Source: Bacillota bacterium (GTDB lineage: Bacteria; Bacillota; Dehalobacteriia; UBA4068). From it: a stretch of DNA of 36,511 nucleotides. Shown here in pieces: positions 17,093 to 24,637 of the stretch. The position numbers and the translations under genes are program-made. The notes under the pieces were generated by a model, which did no database searches, was not told the origin of the DNA, and saw nothing but the letters and a program-made list of their open reading frames with translations. Position 1 is the stretch's first letter; every line of letters begins with the position of its first letter. Where the stretch lies: NCBI GenBank assembly GCA_024679955.1, contig JAILCQ010000010.1, positions 79,277 to 115,787 on the forward strand, written 5' to 3'.

Positions 17093-17286
17093 TACGCGCT
17101 ATGCCCTGGGGTTTTTTGGCAAAAACGGTTACGAATAGGCTATCTTCATAAATCAAAACCACCGGTTGAACCGGTGGTTTGAACAGGCCCTATAAGGGCC
17201 TATCTCCTGTGGTGGCCCCCATATGGGGCACTGAAACAATCTAATAACCACGTGTTTATTGCTGGCAGCCTCCTACTCGGGGACTG

Positions 17287-17765
17287 TTAGCTTAGCTTTT
17301 TTACTGGCTCACCCGTAAACGGGTCGATGAATTCTTTAATACTTATCTGGTTATTTGTTATATCTTCCTGCAGTTGATTTCTTATATTCTCCCGTATTTT
17401 GCCCTCATATTTCCCAACCGTGTCCACATAATACCCTCGGCGCCAGAGGTGACGGTTCCCGTAGTTGTACTTCAGATTCGCATGTCTGTCAAATATCATC
17501 AGACTGCTCTTGCTTTTCAAATATCCCACATACTGTGCCACACTCAAATGCGGGGGAATCGACGCCAGCATATGAATATGTTCCGGACACGCTTCTGCTT
17601 CCAGTATTTCCACACCCTTGCGTTCACTCAATTCCCGCAATATTTTTCCTACATCCTTAATTTTCCCATATATCACTTGGCGGCGATATTTCGGGACAAA
17701 CCCAATGCTTGCAGCCTGCCTTTGTGTGTGGCTTGTTAGTTCCCCGTTGTTATGCTATCTTGTTA
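17287..17765 (-). pseudogene. tnpA: IS200-type transposase TnpA, 5'-disrupted
   Basis: Y1-transposase of the HUH family, which moves single-stranded DNA. The open part (129 codons, 17287-17676) keeps the HUH motif CPEHIHML and the catalytic-Tyr region RRGYYVDTVGKY, with the usual C-terminus DPFTGEPVK. Upstream, in the same frame, comes FVPKYRRQVIYGKIK, the start of the conserved core, but the preceding HTKAGCK is readable only in another frame. An apparent 2-base CA insertion and a deletion between TGCAAG and TTTGTCCCG break the N-terminus. No start codon with a ribosome binding site is visible. It is probably inactive and would depend on transposase from another copy; the 31.9-kb element is a different subtype. 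Confidence 0.75.
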
Positions 17766-17785
17766 GTTCCCCGTTGTTATGCTAT
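17732..17785. repeat. 27-bp perfect tandem duplication
   Basis: Two identical, adjacent 27-bp units (17732-17758 and 17759-17785), each beginning CTTGTTAGTTCCCCG and ending TATGCTAT. They lie at the upstream edge of the decayed IS200 copy. The second unit plus the following AAT forms a promoter-like TTGTTA-17-TATAAT facing the SLH gene. Confidence 0.9.
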
Positions 17786-17788
17786 AAT
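17760..17788 (+). promoter_or_regulatory. Predicted promoter facing the SLH-protein gene
   Basis: TTGTTA (17760-17765), 17-bp spacer, TATAAT (17783-17788), pointing out of the IS200 remnant into the leader of the SLH gene. The -35 lies in the second copy of the 27-bp duplication. Confidence 0.55.
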
Positions 17789-17790
17789 TA

Positions 17791-18216
17791 TTATTATATT
17801 TTTGTATGTATTTTTACTGACATACGAAAGAGCAACAGCAAAGGAAAAACGGAGGGCGCGAGCCATGCGGTTTTACAGGGAAAACCTTATGAAGCCCCTT
17901 GATAAACGCGAAAAAATGCGCATGATCGCTGTGCGCACGGAACGCGGAGCGCGGATAAGGGTAGATATACCCTTTTTTCGGCGTGGAAAAATGACAGAAT
18001 GCATGGAGCGCACAGGGGCGATGGGAGCACTTTGCTTTCCCGCTGCCATGCGCTTTTTGGTTTGAACGGTGGTGGTTTTCCGTGGACGGCTCCCATTATT
18101 CCAGTGGGGACGACCCGCGCCTTTATCGTTATTCTGAGAGCGAAGCGACGAAGAACCTTGCAGGAATTGATCCAGAAATAAAGCTGCAGAAAAAATTGAA
18201 AAGAGGGGGCTATCTG
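17791..18216 (+). promoter_or_regulatory. Long structured leader of the SLH gene, with two terminator-like hairpins
   Basis: About 425 bp without a recognised gene. Hairpin A (17957-17974, 7-bp stem AAGGGTA/TACCCTT) runs into T6. Hairpin B pairs 18001-18010 with 18041-18051 (10 bp, one bulge), has an inner GGA/TCC stem, and is followed by GCTTTTTGG. A smaller GGTTTT/AAAACC hairpin lies at 17869-17886. A possible 66-codon ORF starts at ATG 17864 (GGAGGG upstream) and ends at 18065, but it contains both hairpins and matches nothing I know. Near 18135-18165 is a CTGAGAGCGAAGCGACGAAG stretch resembling dispersed intergenic repeats of other bacteria. Confidence 0.5.
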
Positions 18217-21200
18217 ATGAAACACAAATCAAGAATACGGTTTTATACGCTTCTCGCCATATTGCTCGCTGCCGGGATCATGCTTCCCTGGCAGTCCGCA
18301 TATGCCGATGATGGGGCAGGCGGCAACGCATCGTTGACCTATGTATATCCCAACGGCTCCACAACCATTACGGATTACAACGTCGTGGAAAGCAGCGACG
18401 CCGTTTGGGATGGGAACAGCGATGGCAGTCCCTATTATGTTGTTGCAAGCAACGTAACGCTTGAAAACTGCGTGACCGTCAAAGGGAATGTGATCTTGAT
18501 CCTCTGCGACGGTACGGAGCTTAACGCCGCACACGGACTGAATGTAGAGGCAGGAAACAACGCTTGCCTTGAAATATTTGCGCAAGAAAAAGGGACCGGA
18601 AAGCTGACCGCGCAGGGCGATGGGCTTCGAGCTGGGATCGGCAGCGGCGATAACCGTAGCGGCGGAAAGATCGTCATAAACGGCGGCGTCATTAACGCCA
18701 CCGGCGGCTATAAAGGCGCAGGCATAGGCGGCGGCAGACGAGCATCCTCCACAGAGGTTATCATCCGCGGCGGCGATATTACCGCCACCGGAAATGCCGG
18801 CGCCGCCGGGATCGGCGGCGGATGTGCAGGGAACGCAGATAATCCTGCCGGCAACGGTGGTAAAGTCAGTATATACGGTGGTACGGTCAATGTCAGAGGT
18901 ATAAATAAGGCAGCAGGCATCGGCGGCGGTGGTCCTACTAGCGGCAATAACGGCGGAGCCGGCGGAGACGTGGCGATATACGGCGGCACCGTTATCGCTT
19001 ATTCAAACAATGCCGAGGCCCACGCCATCGGCGCCGCCGCGGGAAACAGCAACAACGGTTCATTGACTGTTTACGAAAACGCCGTGGTCCATTCAGGCAG
19101 AAATGAAAATAACGCTGAGCCCGTTTCTGAAACAAACGGTATCAACGACCGCGTAAACGCCTGCAGAAGCCCTTACGCAAGAATATCCGCATGCGAAAAC
19201 CACAGCTATACGGTTTTCAAGGATATTACCAAAACAACGCACACCCCGGTCTGCGCCTATTGCAGGCACGTAGGCGAGCCTGAAGGACACAGCTACGGTG
19301 ACGACGATACATGCGCCTGCGGCGCGCGCCAATATAACGTTACCGTTCAGAATGGCACGGCGGATAAGATAAAGGCGTTGGAAGGCGATACCATTACCGT
19401 CACAGCCAATAATCCTGCGGAGGGTGTGGCCTTCGTCCAGTGGGCATACGTTGAGGGCGTGAACTTCAGCCGCATGGATGCCATAGAGACCACCTTCCCC
19501 ATGCCCGCAAAAGACGTGACGCTCACCCCGGTCTACAAAGAGATAACCCCTGAAGAATTGGATGATCAGGTCTACACCGGCAAAGCCATTGAGCCCACGT
19601 TTGGCCTGTTTGGCATGACGCTTGACGGTGTGGACGCCGTATTCCCCGACAAATATGACCTGTCGTATGCGGACAATGTTGACGTCGGAGAAGCGAAGGT
19701 GATCATAACATTAAATGATGGTATGGTGGGGACCAAGACAGTCTCCTTCAACATCCTCCCCGCCGAAATCGAAGTCACCACCGGCAGCGCAACGAAGGCG
19801 TACGACGGAACGCCGCTGACCCAGGCTGATGGGACAATAACGGGCCTGGTGAACAGTGAAAAGGCGACCGTTACGACAAGCGGCAGCCAGACCTACGCCG
19901 GCTCCTCGGAAAACGGTTACACCATCGATTGGGATACGGCAAAAGCCAGCAATTACAACATAAAAACGGAAAACCTGGGCACGCTGACAGTCACCGCTGC
20001 GCAGCAGGAACCGACCATCACGCCGACGGTCAAGCTATACCGCGGCGGCAACGATTTTGACCTGAGCACCCTTGTTTCCGACGCCCAGGGCGACGTGAGC
20101 TTCACCGTCAAGAGCGGCGACGCGGCGACCATTTCCGGCACTACGCTGACGCCAAGCGCAAGCGCCACCGGGGAAGTGATCATCACCGTGAACATCACGG
20201 AAAAAGATTTGGGGGGCGACGCTGCACCGGAATATTCCGCCTACACCGCCGACGGAGCGATCACCGCTACCGTCGTGAAAAAGGAGAATGCGGCCGTCTC
20301 CATCGCAGGGGGCAACATTAGCAAAACCTACGGCGACCCGGACTTCCGCCTTGCCGCCACCGCGGCCAACGAAGGCGAAAACGGCGTCTGGACATGGCGC
20401 AGCAGCAACGAAGCCGTGGCGAAGGTGGATAATAACGGCAAGGTGACCATCGTAAGAAAAGGCAACGCCAGCATCACGGCGGTTTATGAATCCGCTACCA
20501 CGCTGGGAGAGGCGACCGTCAAACTGACGGTCAAGCCCAAGTCCAATCCCTCCTCCGAAGGCACGTCCACCCGTTATAGCCTGACCTACGAGACCAACGG
20601 CGGCAGCAGCATAGCGGCGGCCAAACACGACAAAGGGGCAGCGGTGAGCCTCAGCGAAACGCCGACGAAAGAAGGCTACACCTTCACTGGCTGGTACGCC
20701 GACAAGGCTTTGACGGAAAGAATCACCTCCATCAAGATGGACGGCAACAAAACCGTATATGCCGGCTGGAAAGAAAATGAGAAGCCCGTTGAACCCGGCC
20801 ATGACTGCCCCTCCGTGCATCTGACCGACGTGAACGAGGGCGACTGGTTCCATGCGTACGTAGATTATGTGATAGAAAAAGGCCTGATGCAGGGCGTATC
20901 TACGAATGAATTCGCGCCCAACAGTCCTTTGACCCGAGGCATGATCGTCACGATCCTCTACCGGCTGGCAGGCAGTCCGGCGGCGGCGGGAGACAATCCC
21001 TTTGAAGATGTGGCGGCCGGCCAGTGGTATGCCGACGCTGTGATTTGGGCGAACCGGAACGGCGTCGTGGAAGGCTATGGCAACGGCAAATTCGGGCCGA
21101 ATGACTTGATCACCCGTGAACAGTTCGCTGCCATCTTGTATCGTTACGAGCAAAATAAAGGCGGCGGCTTCACCGGCGCGTGGATGTTCCTGCTGGATTA

Positions 21201-21366
21201 TGAGGACGCCGGCCAAATCAGCGAATGGGCGGACGAGGCTATGCACTGGTGCGTGATGAAGGAGATCATCACCGGCCGCAGCGCAACGACACTTGTGCCG
21301 CAAGGCAACGCTACCAGAGCGGAGGCGGCGGCCATGCTGATGCGGTTCATCGAAAACGCAGAGTAA
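18217..21366 (+). CDS. Secreted SLH-domain cell-surface protein with beta-helix and repeat domains
   Basis: A 1049-residue exported protein. The signal peptide is MKHKSRIRFYTLL...SAYA, with cleavage expected near residue 30. Domains in order: a Gly-rich right-handed beta-helix-like region (about 110-285) with repeated GGxI/V...GAGIGGG turns; a His/Cys-containing stretch (CAYCRHVG, CACG); a KAYDGTPLT MBG-type domain (about 515-590); a bacterial-Ig-like domain (about 690-775); a Listeria-Bacteroides repeat (about 785-850; GYTFTGWYADKAL...VYAGW); and three SLH repeats (about 866-1049), the third divergent. SLH domains bind pyruvylated wall polymer, so the protein is likely an S-layer-associated adhesin. 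The ATG at 18217 has AGAGGGGG upstream. Codon use differs from neighbouring housekeeping genes. Confidence 0.9.
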   Translation: MKHKSRIRFYTLLAILLAAGIMLPWQSAYADDGAGGNASLTYVYPNGSTTITDYNVVESSDAVWDGNSDGSPYYVVASNVTLENCVTVKGNVILILCDGTELNAAHGLNVEAGNNACLEIFAQEKGTGKLTAQGDGLRAGIGSGDNRSGGKIVINGGVINATGGYKGAGIGGGRRASSTEVIIRGGDITATGNAGAAGIGGGCAGNADNPAGNGGKVSIYGGTVNVRGINKAAGIGGGGPTSGNNGGAGGDVAIYGGTVIAYSNNAEAHAIGAAAGNSNNGSLTVYENAVVHSGRNENNAEPVSETNGINDRVNACRSPYARISACENHSYTVFKDITKTTHTPVCAYCRHVGEPEGHSYGDDDTCACGARQYNVTVQNGTADKIKALEGDTITVTANNPAEGVAFVQWAYVEGVNFSRMDAIETTFPMPAKDVTLTPVYKEITPEELDDQVYTGKAIEPTFGLFGMTLDGVDAVFPDKYDLSYADNVDVGEAKVIITLNDGMVGTKTVSFNILPAEIEVTTGSATKAYDGTPLTQADGTITGLVNSEKATVTTSGSQTYAGSSENGYTIDWDTAKASNYNIKTENLGTLTVTAAQQEPTITPTVKLYRGGNDFDLSTLVSDAQGDVSFTVKSGDAATISGTTLTPSASATGEVIITVNITEKDLGGDAAPEYSAYTADGAITATVVKKENAAVSIAGGNISKTYGDPDFRLAATAANEGENGVWTWRSSNEAVAKVDNNGKVTIVRKGNASITAVYESATTLGEATVKLTVKPKSNPSSEGTSTRYSLTYETNGGSSIAAAKHDKGAAVSLSETPTKEGYTFTGWYADKALTERITSIKMDGNKTVYAGWKENEKPVEPGHDCPSVHLTDVNEGDWFHAYVDYVIEKGLMQGVSTNEFAPNSPLTRGMIVTILYRLAGSPAAAGDNPFEDVAAGQWYADAVIWANRNGVVEGYGNGKFGPNDLITREQFAAILYRYEQNKGGGFTGAWMFLLDYEDAGQISEWADEAMHWCVMKEIITGRSATTLVPQGNATRAEAAAMLMRFIENAE

Positions 21367-21454
21367 AGAGCAAATCGTTTTAGCGGCATGGCGGCGGGGA
21401 AAAATCGCCCTGCGCCTCTATGCGCCGGGAAGCACGGTACAACAGAGCTTTTCG

Positions 21455-21516
21455 AACCGATACACATAAAAAAACGGCATAGTTTCCGCTATGCCGTTTT
21501 TTTATGTGTATCGGTT
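21455..21516. terminator. 28-bp perfect palindrome, bidirectional terminator
   Basis: Left arm 21455-21482 and right arm 21489-21516 are perfect reverse complements over 28 bp, with a 6-base loop. The stem has a GC core (ACGGCATAG/CTATGCCGT), an A7/T7 run and an outer ATGTGTATCGGTT segment. It can stop the SLH transcript and the convergent thioesterase transcript. The outer segment is longer than a terminator needs. Confidence 0.85.
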
Positions 21517-21578
21517 GGCAGATGACGTCGTTATATGCTGGCCTGCCATCTTTTTGTTCTCCGGCGCAGGTTGCGGTG

Positions 21579-22040
21579 CTATTCCCGTTCCGTGTACGCC
21601 GCTTCCGCCTTCGGCAGTTCAAATTTTACGGTATAGCCGTTGATCAGCATTTCGGCGCAGGGGGTTTGCATTTCGTCGCTGATATGGATTTGATACAGGC
21701 AGGTTTTATGCCCGGCGGAAACCTTTTTCGCGGTGGCGATCAAGCGTTTGCCCCGAGGCTGTTTGACAAAAGAAATGCTGCTGCTGAGGCTGATCGCCAA
21801 ATAACCGGTTTTTCCCAGCAGATTGGCGGCATTGGAGGCAACGGCAAAACAAAAATCGCCCAGGGTAAAAAAAACGCCGCCCTGCACCGCCTTGCTGAGA
21901 TTGCAATGGGATGGGCCGATATCCACATGGCAAACGGCCCCGTCTTCGGAAAAATCGTCGATAACGATGCCGGTTTCCATGGCGAAACGGTCGCCGGATA
22001 AAATATCTCTCACGGTTTGCAATTGTTCCTGTTTATTCAT
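21579..22040 (-). CDS. PaaI-like hotdog-fold thioesterase
   Basis: A 154-residue hotdog-fold protein of the PaaI/acyl-CoA thioesterase type. The characteristic helix GGVFFTLGDFCFAVASNA is preceded by HCNLSKAVQ, and the strand ISFVKQPRGKRLIATAKKV follows. Family members hydrolyse acyl- or aryl-CoA thioesters; the substrate here is unknown. The ATG at 22040 has AGGAG 7 bases upstream. The frame extends to 22286 but would overlap the upstream nitroreductase and carries no family sequence there. It is 56 bp downstream of the nitroreductase and probably co-transcribed. Confidence 0.82.
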   Translation of the reverse strand: MNKQEQLQTVRDILSGDRFAMETGIVIDDFSEDGAVCHVDIGPSHCNLSKAVQGGVFFTLGDFCFAVASNAANLLGKTGYLAISLSSSISFVKQPRGKRLIATAKKVSAGHKTCLYQIHISDEMQTPCAEMLINGYTVKFELPKAEAAYTERE

Positions 22041-22096
22041 GCTTTTGCTCCTGTTTCCCGATTTGGCAATGCCTTCTTTCTCCGACGTGCCTATGC

Positions 22097-22624
22097 TCAG
22101 CGAAAATCGGCCATATCCTCCAAGCTTTTTCTTTTTTTCGGCCGATGAGTGTCGTCCTCCGCCGCTATGCCCAGGGCGATGACCACTCGGATATGATTGG
22201 TAATGCGCAGCGCCTTTTGCAGATCCTTTTCCGCAAACCATCCCAATATGCAGGTGGCCAGTCCCTGCTCCTGGGCGGCCAGACAAAAATGTGCGACAGC
22301 GATGCCGATATCCAGACTGCGAAAATCCTGATGTTTGATTTTACTGCCGGCGGCGGCGGCGGGGGAATAGGCCTCTTCGCTGACCACCGCAAAGCAGGGG
22401 ACTTGATCGGTGAATCTATTCATGCCCATGCCCTGGGTGGTTTTGGCTACCGTCCGCGCCAAATCCCCCCGGCAGACGGTAAAATGCCATGGCTGGCTGT
22501 TGCAGGCGCTGGGCGCCACTCTTGCCGCCTCCAGACAGGCCGTGATCTGTTCCGTGCTCGGCTGCTTTGTCGAGGAAAAGTTGCGGCAGCTTTGGCGGGC
22601 TTCCGCCAGTTGATAGAAATCCAT
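22097..22624 (-). CDS. Nitroreductase-family FMN oxidoreductase
   Basis: A 175-residue FMN-dependent oxidoreductase of the nitroreductase superfamily. It starts MDFYQLAEARQSCRNF, with the phosphate-binding Arg/Ser region, followed by ARVAPSACNSQPWHFTV and C-terminal LDIGIAVAHFCLAAQEQGLATCILGWF. The ending IALGIAAEDDTHRPKKRKSLEDM is typical. The substrate cannot be inferred. An AAGGGGCGAAGGA purine stretch precedes the ATG. It differs from the second nitroreductase at 34.5 kb. Confidence 0.87.
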   Translation of the reverse strand: MDFYQLAEARQSCRNFSSTKQPSTEQITACLEAARVAPSACNSQPWHFTVCRGDLARTVAKTTQGMGMNRFTDQVPCFAVVSEEAYSPAAAAGSKIKHQDFRSLDIGIAVAHFCLAAQEQGLATCILGWFAEKDLQKALRITNHIRVVIALGIAAEDDTHRPKKRKSLEDMADFR

Positions 22625-22900
22625 ATCCTTCGCCCCTTTCCGATAAATCCAGATGAAAGATTATTTTTGCCCCCAAGGCGAAAATCCTGCCACCGCCGGA
22701 AAATCCTTGTATTTTCTCAGGCTTTGCCCGGTGAAAACAGACGTAGCCGCGGCCGGCGCAAAAGTTTTGCCAAAAGCGGCAAACCGACGTTGCTTCCCTG
22801 ATTAAGGCGGAAGAACGGCCATGCAAGAGAAAAATACGCTTGCATGGCCGTTCTTTGGGGATGGGGTGTTTTTTAGACAGGGACATTTGGTATGTAAGGG
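22625..22900. terminator. Intergenic region with a 17-bp hairpin
   Basis: No gene is visible. A perfect 17-bp stem (22811-22827 with 22839-22855; arm AAGAACGGCCATGCAAG) with an 11-base loop lies just past the end of iscU. It has only a short T-run on the plus side and none on the minus side. It could act as an RNA-stabilising 3' end or a weak terminator for the iscS-iscU transcript. Confidence 0.5.
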
Positions 22901-23287
22901 TTAGTCAGAAACTATCCCGGCCCTTCTTTGGTAATCTTCCAAGGCGGATTGTATGGCTTGTTCAGCCAAAACGCTGCAATGCATTTTGTAGGCCGGCAGC
23001 CCGTCCAGGGCTTCCGCCACCGCCTTATTGGTCAGTTTCATGACCTCGTCTACAGGTTTTCCTTTGATCAGTTCCGTGGCCATGGAGCTGGAAGCGATGG
23101 CGCTGGCGCAGCCAAAGGTCTCAAATTTTACATCTTCCACGATATTATTCTTGATCTTCAGATACATTTTCATAATATCCCCGCATTTGGCATTGCCCAC
23201 TTCGCCGATACCGTTGGCGTCGGCCAGCACGCCCACATTGCGGGGATTGCGGAAGTGATCCATTACTTTTTCGCTATATAAAGCCAT
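22901..23287 (-). CDS. iscU: Fe-S cluster assembly scaffold IscU/NifU-like
   Basis: A 128-residue scaffold on which [2Fe-2S]/[4Fe-4S] clusters are built from sulfur supplied by IscS. The three ligand cysteines C35, C60 and C104 and the cluster-lability Asp37 are present (AKCGDIMKMYL, FGCASAIASSS, HCSVLAEQAI). It is of the Clostridia-type NifU N-terminal-domain form: it lacks the C-terminal Nfu domain. It follows iscS by 13 bp on the same strand. Confidence 0.95.
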   Translation of the reverse strand: MALYSEKVMDHFRNPRNVGVLADANGIGEVGNAKCGDIMKMYLKIKNNIVEDVKFETFGCASAIASSSMATELIKGKPVDEVMKLTNKAVAEALDGLPAYKMHCSVLAEQAIQSALEDYQRRAGIVSD

Positions 23288-23300
23288 TTTGACTGCCTCC

Positions 23301-24485
23301 TTACAGAATAAATTCCTTTTTGCCGTTGATCAGATCCCGCCAGATCGGCGAAATGCTGCGCAGATATGAGACGGTTTCTGTTACCGCTTGGATGATATAT
23401 GCCGTATCCGCTTCGGTAATATCTTCGCCGATGCTCAAACGCAGGGAGCCGTGGGCCACGTCATGGACTCTGCCGATGGCCAAAAGCACATGGCTGGGAT
23501 CCAGGGAGCCGGAGGTGCAGGCGCTGCCGGAGGAAGCCTGGATGCCTTTGTCGTCCAACAGCAGAAGCAGGGATTCCCCTTCGATGCCTTCGAAGCAGAA
23601 ATTGACGTTTCCGGGCAGACGCTGCCGCGAATCGCCGTTTAGCGCCGAATGGGGGATTTGGCGGAGTCCTTCTATCAATTTGTCCCGCATCCGTATGAGA
23701 TGCGCGCTGTTTTCCGTCATTTTGGCATTGGCTTCGGTCAGGGCTTCCGCCATGGCGGCGATACCGGGCACATTTTCCGTGCCCCCGCGTTTGCCCCGCT
23801 CCTGAGCGCCGCCTTCTATCAGATTGGCGAGCTTGACGCCGCTCTTTGCGTAGAGAAAACCCACGCCCTTGGGGCCGTGAAATTTATGAGCGGAAGAGGA
23901 GAGCAAATCGATATTGTCCTTTTCCACGTCTACCGGGATATGCCCCACCGCCTGCACAGCGTCTGTATGGAACAGTACGTTTTTTTTGCGGCAGATGGCG
24001 CCGATCTCCCGTACCGGCTGTATGACGCCGATCTCGTTATTGGCGTACATGATCGTTACCAGGCAGGTATCCTCGCGGATGGCCGCGGCCAGCTCCGCCG
24101 GAACGATACGCCCGTTTTCATGCACGTCCAGCAGGGTGATGGCAAAACCCTCTTTTTTCAGCTTATCCAATGTATGCAAAACGGCATGATGTTCAAAAGC
24201 GGAGGAAATGATATGCATTTTCCCGTTTTTCCTGCCCAATGCGGCTGCAGAAAGAATGGCTTGGTTGTCCGCCTCACTGCCGCCGGAGGTGAACAGGATC
24301 TCTCCCGGCTCCGCGCCGATCACGGAAGCCACTTTGGCCCGGGCCTCTTCCAGCGCTTCCTTGGCTTTCTGTCCTGTTCCGTACAGGCTGGACGGGTTCC
24401 CCCAGCAGTCCCGGATAACGGTATTCATGGTATCGATGGCCGCATCGCTCATTTTGGTGGTGGCGGCGTTATCCGCATAGATCAT
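23301..24485 (-). CDS. iscS: Cysteine desulfurase (NifS/IscS)
   Basis: A 394-residue PLP enzyme that removes sulfur from L-cysteine as a persulfide. It begins MIYADNAATT, has His100 in the SSAFEHHA segment, the PLP Lys201 in SSSAHKFHGPKGVGF, and the catalytic Cys323 in the flexible loop SSGSACTSGSLDPSHVL. That loop length fits group I (NifS/IscS) enzymes. The ATG at 24485 has AAGGAG about 9 bases before it. It is first in a short iscS-iscU operon divergent from an Rrf2 regulator, with the cysteine biosynthesis operon beyond. Confidence 0.95.
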   Translation of the reverse strand: MIYADNAATTKMSDAAIDTMNTVIRDCWGNPSSLYGTGQKAKEALEEARAKVASVIGAEPGEILFTSGGSEADNQAILSAAALGRKNGKMHIISSAFEHHAVLHTLDKLKKEGFAITLLDVHENGRIVPAELAAAIREDTCLVTIMYANNEIGVIQPVREIGAICRKKNVLFHTDAVQAVGHIPVDVEKDNIDLLSSSAHKFHGPKGVGFLYAKSGVKLANLIEGGAQERGKRGGTENVPGIAAMAEALTEANAKMTENSAHLIRMRDKLIEGLRQIPHSALNGDSRQRLPGNVNFCFEGIEGESLLLLLDDKGIQASSGSACTSGSLDPSHVLLAIGRVHDVAHGSLRLSIGEDITEADTAYIIQAVTETVSYLRSISPIWRDLINGKKEFIL

Positions 24486-24518
24486 GATGCTTATCTCCTT
24501 TTCAAAGCCTACACGCTG

Positions 24519-24547
24519 ATTATAATCATATTCACCTACTGTGTCAA
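24519..24547 (-). promoter_or_regulatory. Consensus promoter of iscS-iscU with CCTACTGT box
   Basis: On the minus strand, TTGACA (24547-24542), exactly 17 bp, TATAAT (24524-24519): a perfect sigma-A promoter. A CCTACTGTGT box (plus-strand reading, about 24535-24544) overlaps the -35. The same 8-mer CCTACTGT recurs at the divergent regulator promoter, so it may be the Rrf2 operator. Confidence 0.85.
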
Positions 24548-24566
24548 TATGTTTTTATAAAATATC

Positions 24567-24595
24567 TTGATTTATCCATTTGCCTACTGTATAAT
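24567..24595 (+). promoter_or_regulatory. Promoter of the Rrf2/iscR gene with CCTACTGT box
   Basis: TTGATT (24567-24572), 17-bp spacer, TATAAT (24590-24595). The box CCTACTGT (24583-24590) runs from the end of the spacer into the -10, a good position for autorepression. Confidence 0.78.
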
Positions 24596-24637
24596 TGGAT
24601 AAACGAAAGAATCGGAACAAGGAAAGGCGGATTTGCT

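Larger units (their letters stand above)
17156..17790 (-). mobile_element. Degenerate IS200/IS605-family element (tnpA only)
   Basis: An IS200-group remnant on the minus strand. The 3' side carries typical subterminal structure: a perfect 12-bp palindrome with one-base loop (17156-17180; arm AAACCACCGGTT), a 7-bp hairpin (17185-17201) and the palindrome CCCCATATGGGG (17217-17228). The transposase frame has lost its start and carries indels near its N-terminus. The 5' side ends in a 27-bp tandem duplication without the hairpin expected of a left end. The left boundary is therefore approximate. Confidence 0.75.

Noticed and set aside
17860-18065. A 66-codon ORF in the SLH leader as a real gene
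   Set aside because: It has a plausible Shine-Dalgarno but spans two terminator-like hairpins and resembles nothing known; kept only as a note in the leader entry.
18610-19060. CRISPR-like or satellite repeat
   Set aside because: The periodic Gly codons come from protein beta-helix repeats; there are no conserved DNA repeats with spacers here or elsewhere in the window.
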